Below are positions 22,598-29,763 of a DNA stretch of 29,763 nt, piece by piece. The stretch comes from Oehlia diaphana (taxonomy: Eukaryota; Glomeromycota; Glomeromycetes; Glomerales; Glomeraceae), in the NCBI GenBank assembly GCA_003833135.1, contig QZLH01000055.1:190124-219886 (forward strand). Reading direction: 5' to 3'. A program made the position numbers and the translations under genes. Within the stretch, counting starts at the first letter, position 1. Each line of letters opens with the position of its first letter. The notes beneath the pieces were generated by a model. That model made no database searches. It saw only the letters and a list, made by a program, of their open reading frames with translations, and was not told where the DNA came from.

Positions 22598-23648
22598 TTA
22601 AGATTTTAATGCATGTAATCTAGCTTGCATCTCATCTAATGCGGCAGGTTCTTCTTCCTCTTCCAATTCTGGGTTCTAATGGGAATAACAAATTAAATCA
22701 ACATTATAATTCAAAAGAAGTTGTTATTAAACAGAATTTTACCTCTAATGGAACGTCACCAGCTTCACCAAGCAATCCTACAAAGAAATTTTTTAAACTC
22801 TCTTTCACAGTTTTTAAAAAATCAATATAAAAAAGTTGAATTTTTTCAATACCCTTTGTAACTTCAAATAAAACTTTATTAACTTCTTCATCAGCTTCTT
22901 CCTCAATATCACTATCTTCCATTAATTCGAAAGTATCTCCTATCATTTCATCGATAATACCAGCCTAATCACGAAAGGTGTTAAATAACTACTTTTTTCG
23001 ATAAAATAAAATGGAGATTACATATATTACCTTTGTCATTTCCATTGATAATTCTTGCATTCCCTTTGATAATTCTGGTAGTCTGGCTAATCCATTAACC
23101 ATTTTCATTACTTCAGTACTTTTTTTTAATGATCCGGATACTTTAAGAGTAGCTATTATATTAAAAAAATGAATGTAATAAACATAATTTATAATACTAG
23201 TTTTAAAATTTATTCTTTAAAGTTACTTACCTAATTGGTTTTGTAGTTGTAATTGAATAGAATTCAATTGTGCTTTACTAGTATATAATCTAGTTTTTTG
23301 ACGTCTTGTTCTAATAAGTTCTTTAGCAAATAATTTACAGGCTTTTGAATCATTTTTTTTAGCGTGTTGTTTTAATAAATTCGTTGTTTTTTTTTCTACT
23401 TCTTCAAAATCTCTAATTTGTCGTTCTAACGAACGTTGTTGTGTTCTTATTTCTCTTTGCCACTTCTTTACCTTACGTTAAAAGAAAAAAAGGAAAGTAT
23501 AAAGTTACTGTAATGCAAAAAAGTTTTTGTTACGACAACCAATAAGGCTGACTGAACGAGATTTTATCCAAAAAAGTAATTACTTTTTGATTATTACCAT
23601 TTCATCTTGCGTAGGCTTTTTTCCGAAAAGCTTCTGTACAGATTCCAT
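22598..23648 (-). CDS. VPS24: ESCRT-III subunit Vps24/CHMP3
   Basis: Six exons on the minus strand: 23648-23598, 23471-23231, 23152-23031, 22964-22853, 22777-22743 and 22675-22598. They give 212 aa (human CHMP3 222). The Snf7-domain order is intact: a basic N-terminus (VKKWQREIRTQQRSLERQIRD), then SKAQLNSIQLQLQNQLATLKVSGSLKKSTEVMK, which matches CHMP3 closely, then the acidic autoinhibitory segment EDSDIEEEADEEV. The last 12 residues, DEMQARLHALKS, form a type-1 MIT-interacting motif, the docking site for Vps4. ESCRT-III polymers cut membrane necks during multivesicular-body sorting. An in-frame continuous reading across the fifth intron (22852-22778) is possible, but it breaks the family alignment, whereas the spliced form fits. 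The 35-nt exon 22777-22743 is correspondingly small. Confidence 0.94.
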
Positions 23649-24029
23649 TATATTAAAGCAAGAAAATAGTTCAAAAAAATGAAGTTGGAAAAATTAATCT
23701 ATAGCAGATAGGTAGGTGCGAGGTTAATGATCTACATAAAAAGCTGTGAAAACAAACGTATGTGATTTGCCTTGTTCTACCAATTTTTTTATATTTTATT
23801 AAAAAACCGGTTGAGTTTCAAAATTACATATTGAGACAAATATATTTTTAAATATACCCTTCCCACCGAAAATTATCACGAAGTGATTAAAGTGACGAAT
23901 TCACAAAGAGATAAATGAAATAGTTTTATAGTTCTATACAGTATCTCTCAAAAAAAAATTCATTCGACTAGAAAGATAACGAATATCGTAGTAACGTGAC
24001 TATTGTTGAACGTGATTGTTGATCTATAA
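23649..24029. other. Intergenic, upstream of Vps24
   Basis: AT-rich DNA that should include the Vps24 promoter. No coding signal, tRNA or strong repeat is seen. Confidence 0.5.
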
Positions 24030-24206
24030 TCAGATCTTGAAAGGCAGAAACAACACCACCTCCCTCAATTTCTAGACCGTTACCTCGTCTCCAATATCGG
24101 TCCCACCCTTAACTTCAAAGAGTTCCCGGACCTGTATCCTTATTGGAACAATGAAGTTGCGGAGGTTGAAGTTGCCCACAGACATTTTAATAGCACAATT
24201 CTCTAA
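24030..24206 (+). pseudogene. GC-rich orphan coding-like fragment
   Basis: A frame of 58 codons lies between stops at 24027 and 24204. It lacks a convincing start codon. It encodes a balanced composition with FLDRYLVSN and EFPDLYPYWNNEVAEV, unlike the Lys/Asn/Ile/Phe-rich noise frames around it. Base composition is near half G+C, against roughly 30 percent nearby. Short in-phase-looking pieces continue downstream in another frame (from ATG 24208) until about 24263. This fits a relic of a gene or transposon, possibly brought in from elsewhere. I do not recognise the protein. Confidence 0.35.
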
Positions 24207-24556
24207 AATGACAATTTTATGTATGAATGAATTATCTCATCGCATCTGCCAGCTGCTAGGATAATGGTCTGCCGGGTAAATAAATATCTATTTAACTAAC
24301 TTGAATCATTCATTTTTCAGATACATATCAAGAAAACAATCAAAATAAACAAAAATAAGTGCGCCGAACTCGCAATTTCTTCCGGGAAAATTTGTTTTGA
24401 TAATAGATAGGTCGCACTAAGATGGTTCACAACATGGTTACTGTCAGGATCATAGAATTACTAACCATTTTTCCTAAAGCTAAAAATTAGATATAAATCT
24501 TTTACGGATAAAGTGCTTATGAATTATTGGATCATACAGTTTCAAACAGGTTAAAT

Positions 24557-25063
24557 ATGAGGTCATTGCAGGAAATCGAGAAAGAAAAATTCATTTCTAC
24601 TATGCATCATTTGACAAACTATGTTCAGTAATGCCATGAAGAACTTCATTTTTATGTTATTACATAAAAAGTTGATGATCCAGACCAATAATTTTATAAA
24701 GGTTTCGCCACGAATGTCAAAGACACGATCACAGTTGAACAGATAAGAATGGCAAAACTTTGATTCGAAGTTAATGTACAGTATGAGGAAACTTTGGAAT
24801 TGGAAATTTATTTAGTAAGCTCACTGGTACCATGCGTAGCCAAATTTTTTTTTTCCGAGTATAGTTTACTTATTATGAAGCCTCTTTGTGACTACTAGAG
24901 CACCAGCAAAGAAGGTAATTCTATGAAACAACCAAACTTAAGAAAAATGCAGCTTTATCGTTGGCTCGTATTTTTGTTACTACAACATTTAATAGTACAC
25001 GGATGTCAAATGATGAGTTGGGTGCGTGCTAGATTTAGGAAACGATTGGTAATTAAGATATGA
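24557..25063 (+). pseudogene. Possible decayed ORF with in-frame stops; terminal 46-codon smORF
   Basis: One frame reads from ATG 24557 through 24922 with five stops, including TAA at 24611 and 24650 and TAG at 24896. Between them it has coding-like composition (for example FATNVKDTITVEQIRMAKL and FEVNVQYEETLELEIYLVSS). The last part, ATG 24923 to TGA 25061, is an intact 46-codon frame. It has a basic start (MKQPNLRKMQLYRW), a hydrophobic core and an Arg-rich end (RARFRKRLVIKI). The reading as a broken gene is inference; chance is not excluded. No family is recognised. Confidence 0.3.
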
Positions 25064-26519
25064 ACATCTACATACAAAGCAGTAGTTATGGATGTGGAAT
25101 TTGGATTAATAGTCATAAATGGCGCCCGGGGAACTCTCCTGAAGACGCTGCTTAGTGAAGCCTTATTATGTAGCATAACTATGCTAATTTGCTAATTGGT
25201 TGACTATCTTTAGCTATAGAAGCATCTCCCTCAATCAGATAGTGATGTCATTGCGTTCAAGTATCACGATCAATAAAATTATAGCTTGAGCATATCTTTT
25301 TTATAGTTTGACAGATTTTTTTATTTTTTATTATAATAATGATAACTTGGGTAATTTTTGCATTAAAAAGTAATAATAATTTTTATATTAAAAAAATCTT
25401 GCTCATTTTTATACAAATAGTAAATTAAAAGATCATTGAAGATTTTTGTTGTTCATCAATGGGAAATTTTTTTGACCAATCAGATCACTATCAAAAGAAC
25501 CCCCATAGTTGAGTAATAATGCCGGATCGATTTTCAGCCTAATATGGATATTAATTTTGCGCGGGTAAACTGTAATTCGATGAGGTTAGTATAACTTCTT
25601 TTTATCTAAATACAACTTTATGTGAATTGGAAAAATGGTCCAATTTTGGTTTTTATCAACTTCAACAAAAGGCGCTCTCTCTCTCTTTTTGAAAAAAGAT
25701 GACGTTACAGATGTAAAAAACAATATGAAATCGGTTTTAAATTTCAGAGCCATTTTACTTTATTCCGATTTTTATTGCCAGCCAAATTTCTTTATTTTTT
25801 TGCAATTTCGGGATATATCGTAAACATTAATATAACACTAATGAATGAAAATCAAATATGGGGAACAAATTTTAAATTTGGTTAGATCAAAAAGGTTAAG
25901 ATTTACTGAATTTGGTATAAGCTTTTTAAAAAAAGCCCCAATTCATTTTCGGATGTCTTGAAGGCAATCTTATTAGTATTTCGGAAAATTTTAATTATAG
26001 TAGGTTTCATGAGTGATATTCCGTTCCGTTCCGATTGGATAATGAAGAGCATACGGCATTTATCCGTTCCGGCCCGTTCCGATATAAAATTTTTTTCACA
26101 TGGCGGACAATTACGGATAACACAACAGCTATATATTACATAAGAAATCCCGCCCCGGAAAAAAATTGTCGATCAATTCTAATTCACCAAAAAAAGTGTG
26201 AGAAAAAAAATCGGATGATAGACCAAAGTTGGGCGAACAAAAAAAAATTGTTCTTGTTTCAGGAGTTTTCATTAATGGCAAAATTAATTGAGCGGTTTTC
26301 TAATCCAATGCTCCGCCGAACTTTTCCGATAATCATACAAATAGCTTATGCATTTTTACTTTTATAGTAGCTATTTATATTACGTCTACCTTATTATACT
26401 TGCCACTTGGCGACTAGTTGATATAACATAATATTTTGTCATTCCAGTTCTAGTTTAAATAATTATCATTCGAGTAAACGTGGCGGTTTAGATAAAATAT
26501 ATCTTTTTTATTTTTAACC
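25064..26519. other. Intergenic region upstream of PEPCK
   Basis: About 1.45 kb. A moderately GC-rich patch at 25120-25165 continues the relic-like zone to its left. Five TTCCG-containing units (GTTCCG and relatives) cluster at 26019-26081. Open frames of 60-110 codons here (such as 26035-26367) have no recognisable product and overlap the repeat. The last 100 bp before 26520, including TATATC-like words near 26498, should include the PEPCK core promoter. Confidence 0.45.
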
Positions 26520-28554
26520 ATGAATTCTTTACGCCGCCTTGTATATAAACATCAAGTCTCAACTCGACTTATTAATGCTTCTGCTTCAAAAAGATTTACT
26601 ACAGCTAATTACTCAAAGTCTTACAAGTTCAAAACCAATAATAACTTTGATAATTTTAAGTCGATAAAAGTCAATAAAAATTCTTCCTATAATTTATTGA
26701 AAGAGCTTGCTTTAAAAAGCACCGTTAGTAAACCTTTTTCTTCAACAAGCACAATGCTTCACACAAGAGTCGAAGAAGAACTTCACGAAAATGCTCATAT
26801 CGATTATGACCGTGTAGATATTCAATGGAATCCTTCAGTTGCACAGTTATATGAGGATGCTTTAAAATATGAAACTGGTTCTGCAATTTCTTCAACTGGG
26901 GCTTTGGTAACAGCGTCTGGTATTAAAACTGGTCGTTCTCCAAAAGATAAACGTATTGTTGACGAACCTGGTTCAACTAATGATATCTGGGTTAGTATAG
27001 GTTCTACTAGAGACTTAGCTTAACATTTACATCGATTTTATTAACGCGTTAAAAAATATTGTGTACTAATAAATATGATTAATAGTGGGGACCTGTTAAC
27101 ACCAAGTTACCAGAACATGTTTTCCTTATCAATCGTGAACGCGCTGTTGATTATTTGAATACTCGTTCACGTATTTATGTTTTTGATGGTTTTGCCGGAT
27201 GGGATCCGAAATATCGCATCAAGGTTCGTGTCGTTTCAGCTCGCGCCTACCACTCCCTATTCATGCGAAATATGTTAATAAGACCTACTCCGCAAGAACT
27301 TGAAACTTATGGGTCTCCTGATTTCACTATTTATAATGCTGGAGCTTTTCCAGCAAATCGTTACACAACTGGTATGACTTCAACTACTTCAGTTTCCATC
27401 AATTTCCATATGAATGAAATGGTAATCCTTGGTACTGAATACGCTGGTGAAATGAAAAAAGGAGTGTAAGTGAATGAATTTTTAGAATCCATGGTTAATA
27501 TTCGTCATTACTGCAATTAAAATTTTAATTTTCGCCTTTTCCCCTTAATAGCTTCACTGTAATGCATTATTTGATGCCTGTTAAGCATAACGTTTTATCA
27601 TTACATTCATCTGCAAATGAAGGTTCAAATGGAGATGTTTCAATTTTCTTTGGTCTTTCCGGTACCGGAAAGACTACGCTCTCTGCTGATCCAAAACGCT
27701 TCTTGATTGGTGATGATGAGCATTGTTGGTCAGATGACGGTATCTTTAATATTGAAGGGGGTTGTTACGCCAAATGTATTAATTTATCTTCCGAAAAAGA
27801 GCCAGAAATTTTCAATGCTATCCGTTTTGGTTCGGTCTTGGAAAATGTTGTATACGATTCACATACTAGAGTCGTAAATTATGACGATTCTTCACTTACG
27901 GAAAACACTCGATGTGCCTACCCAATCGAGTATATTCCGAATGCTAAAATACCGTGTATTTCATCAGATCATCCAAAGAATATCATTTTATTGACATGTG
28001 ACGCCTACGGAGTTCTCCCACCAGTATCAAAATTATCTTCATCACAAGCTATGTATCATTTTATTTCCGGTTATACCGCAAAGATTGCGGGTACTGAAGA
28101 GGGAGTGACAGAACCAGAGGCTACCTTCTCTGCATGTTTTGGACAACCTTTCCTTGTATTACATCCTTATCGATATGCTAAAATGTTGGCAGATAAAATG
28201 GAGCATCATAAAGCTGATGCTTGGTTAATTAATACGGGATGGAACGGGGGAGCATATGGTGTAGGAGAGCGTATTAAGCTTAAATATTCTCGAGCTATCA
28301 TTGATGCTATTCATTCCGGTGAATTAACTAAAGCAGAATATGAAAATTACGATGTCTTTAATCTTCAAATTCCAAAATCATGTACTGGAGTCCCAACAGA
28401 TATTCTGAATCCTTCAAAAACTTGGAAAGGTCCTCAAGAAACTTTCACTAAAACCCGAGATTCGTTAGCTGCGAGATTTGTTGAAAATTTCAAATTATAT
28501 CAAGAACAAACCGATTCAGAAGTTGTTCATTCTGGTCCAGTTCTTCCAAAATAG
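26520..28554 (+). CDS. PCK1: Phosphoenolpyruvate carboxykinase (ATP-type) with N-terminal presequence
   Basis: Exons 26520-26990, 27086-27465 and 27552-28554 give 617 aa. The enzyme turns oxaloacetate and ATP into phosphoenolpyruvate, CO2 and ADP, the committed step of gluconeogenesis. Family motifs are [26 protein letters not shown], the kinase P-loop GLSGTGKT at 318-325 and [10 protein letters not shown] shortly after; [11 protein letters not shown] follows further on. The catalytic body aligns with yeast Pck1 (549 aa) from about residue 100. The first 100 residues are extra: [20 protein letters not shown] and [12 protein letters not shown] are basic, Ser/Thr-rich and lack acids, like a mitochondrial targeting peptide. 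Met79 could start a form without it. Intron 1 begins directly after TGG with gttagt; unspliced reading would end the protein within ten codons. In mycorrhizal fungi, host-derived fatty acids feed gluconeogenesis, so this gene should matter to carbon use. Confidence 0.97.
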
Positions 28555-28791
28555 CTCTTTCGAAAACATAAATAGGTCAGGAATACCAATAATTTTTTTT
28601 TTAACCCCTTTTATACATTTATTGGAATCTAAACTAATTTTTTGTTTGGGTCAATTTGTTAATTTAAATTGTTATGTGTAATAAAAGAGTTGGAAATGCC
28701 CAAATTTTCATTTCAAAATTCTGAATTATCAAATTGTTAAACATGCTTCTCCAATGGAAAGTTTTGAACCTAATATTTAGAACTCTCGAAA
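28555..28791. other. PEPCK 3' region
   Basis: AT-rich 3' flank with a T-run at 28592-28600 and an AATAAAA word at 28680, a likely polyadenylation signal. No gene is seen. Confidence 0.5.
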
Positions 28792-28916
28792 CACGTGATT
28801 CGAAATTTAAATAAGTGACATCGTTTCTCACGTGTGTTGGATTTGGGATAATAAACCTAGAAAATGAACTAACACGTGAGTAACGTGACAGATTCTTTAA
28901 AAAAGTATTTATATAT
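28792..28916 (+). promoter_or_regulatory. Promoter-like block: three CACGTG boxes and a TATA stretch
   Basis: CACGTG occurs at 28792, 28829 and 28873, and a TATTTATATAT stretch follows at 28906-28916. An ATG at 28961 opens a 29-codon frame ending at 29050 (MIENFIYRIFAAPYAQYPHK...). A good splice donor, gtaagc, lies at 29104. This looks like the promoter and first exon of a small or spliced gene whose remainder I cannot trace. No transposase similarity is seen in it. Confidence 0.4.
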
Positions 28917-29264
28917 GGGTCTAGGATAAATTCGTCCTTTTATTTGATCGCGTTGTTCACATGATTGAAAATTTCATTTACCGTATTTTTGCTGCCCCAT
29001 ATGCACAGTATCCACACAAAGATTTTTTATTTTTAACCAAAAATTTATAAATATCTGGAGTTCTGGACCCATCCAACCTTGCAGATGGAGTAATAATTTT
29101 ACCAGTAAGCATAAGTTATTAAGTAATTAAATTTAAATTGACTTTACTAAATACACCACTGATATTCAATACTATAGTATATATTTTCACAAAAACTATG
29201 GTCTAAATCAAAGAATTAAGTACAATAATGCAAATATTATATTAATACCGTATCACGCTGCATA

Positions 29265-29374
29265 TAGTACCCGGGGTACTATTCAAAAACGCCAGCCTAG
29301 ATTAAATAGTACCCGGGGGGTATTATGTGAGGAGGAGGGTACTATAAAAAGGGGGTACATTGTAAAGGGGGTAC
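29265..29374. repeat. Cluster of GTAC units beside G/C runs, TIR-like
   Basis: Six GTAC cores lie in 108 bp, each next to a run of C or G: TAGTACCCGGGGTACTAT at 29265, TAGTACCCGGGGGG at 29307, then GGGTACTAT, GGGGGTACAT and GGGGGTACTA. The first two face right and the others are reversed, so the units form inverted pairs. The block is about 230 bp upstream of a transposase-like start, so terminal or sub-terminal repeats of that element are the likely explanation. The element boundary is not resolved. Confidence 0.5.
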
Positions 29375-29605
29375 TAATCATGTGATAATATTATTAACAG
29401 TTAAGTAATCAAAAGAACTCTAACAATTTTCAACCGCAAAATTTAAAATAAAATAAAAAACTTCAGATGTAAAATGTAAAAATTTTGTNAAAATTTTGTA
29501 AATTCGGAAATTATTGTAATGATGATCGTAATTCAGATCAGAATAAATCATGAAATTCAATCACGTTTTTCGCGTTTTTATTCTGCAACTTTTATTTCAT
29601 ATAAA

Positions 29606-29763
29606 ATGGGTCCCCGCGCAAACAAAAGAATTAACTGCTCAACAATGACAGAAAAAAAGCGAAGACAATGGAACGCGCGTGAAAAAATTGCAATTATTAT
29701 GTATCATGAGAACGGCCATAGTAAAAGAAAGACAGCAGACAAGTTCAACATTCAAGCAAAGCA
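29606..29763 (+). CDS. N-terminus of a CENP-B/pogo-like transposase, cut by the window edge
   Basis: The frame from ATG 29606 is open to the last base (52 complete codons). It starts MGPRANKRINCSTMTEKKRR and continues QWNAREKIAIIMYHENGHSK and RKTADKFNIQAK. The second part looks like the first helix-turn-helix of CENP-B/pogo-type DNA-binding proteins: a basic lead, a short hydrophobic helix, then TADKFNI leading into the recognition helix. Elements of this kind are abundant in mycorrhizal fungal genomes. The DDE catalytic domain would lie beyond the window and is not seen. A cellular CENP-B-like regulator remains possible. A GTAC repeat cluster about 230 bp upstream supports the transposon reading. 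An ambiguous base (n) sits at 29489. Confidence 0.55.
   Translation, partial: MGPRANKRINCSTMTEKKRRQWNAREKIAIIMYHENGHSKRKTADKFNIQAK

Noticed and set aside
22704..22946. Unspliced 80-aa reading of the Vps24 C-terminal region
   Set aside because: Removing 22852-22778 as an intron restores the family alignment and the reading frame to the conserved end.
25958..26367. Two overlapping ORFs of 61 and 110 codons upstream of PEPCK
   Set aside because: They cover GTTCCG repeats in different frames, lack recognisable domains and have poor coding composition.
28478..28681. 67-codon ORF at the end of PEPCK
   Set aside because: It overlaps the PEPCK C-terminus in another frame and runs into the 3' UTR.
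1..29763. CRISPR array, operon-like defence system, or rRNA/tRNA genes
   Set aside because: No regularly spaced repeats, no prokaryotic gene organisation and no tRNA or rRNA signature were seen; the window is spliced eukaryotic DNA.

Overview
This is nuclear DNA of a fungus, most likely an arbuscular-mycorrhizal species close to Rhizophagus (Glomeromycotina). It is strongly AT-rich, with long A/T homopolymers and genes cut by many short GT-AG introns of roughly 55-130 nt. The protein set is ordinary eukaryotic housekeeping: Ubc6, a GID ligase RING subunit, two PPR proteins, TM9SF3, ESCRT-III Vps24 and an ATP-type PEPCK. The genus is an inference from composition and gene content; the fungal assignment is firmer.

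Layout, left to right. 1-1266: low-complexity A/T DNA, a cluster of GTATAC motifs and a MITE-like inverted repeat. 1267-2743 (+): Ubc6/UBE2J2-type E2 enzyme, seven exons. 3788-5411 (+): stand-alone homologue of the glycosyltransferase-like half of plant L-arabinokinase, 5' exon unresolved. 5665-7429 (-): Gid2/Rmd5 RING subunit, nine exons. 7927-10758 (-): single-exon PPR protein of 943 aa. About 11117-16166 (+): a large many-exon gene, about 1,240 aa, that I do not recognise. 16270-18711 (-): second single-exon PPR protein, 813 aa. 18814-22067 (+): TM9SF3, 17 exons, 587 aa. 22598-23648 (-): Vps24/CHMP3, six exons, 212 aa. 23649-26519: nearly 3 kb without an intact gene, including a locally GC-richer stretch that looks like decayed coding sequence. 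26520-28554 (+): PEPCK, three exons, 617 aa, with an unusual presequence. 28555-29763: a CACGTG-rich promoter-like block, a GTAC/G-run repeat cluster, and the first 52 codons of a transposase-like protein running off the right edge.

Most genes were assembled here by joining exons by hand. In the complete models the phases close exactly, and lengths agree with the families (Ubc6 307 aa, Gid2 377 aa, TM9SF3 587 aa, Vps24 212 aa, PEPCK 617 aa). Functional themes are protein quality control and trafficking (Ubc6, Gid2, TM9SF3, Vps24), organelle RNA handling (two PPR proteins) and gluconeogenesis (PEPCK; the GID ligase is known in yeast to degrade gluconeogenic enzymes). This is not an operon, and I see no sign that the genes form one dedicated system. 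The best candidates for something undescribed are the unrecognised large gene, the stand-alone arabinokinase-like protein, the PPR repeat code and the targeting presequence on PEPCK.
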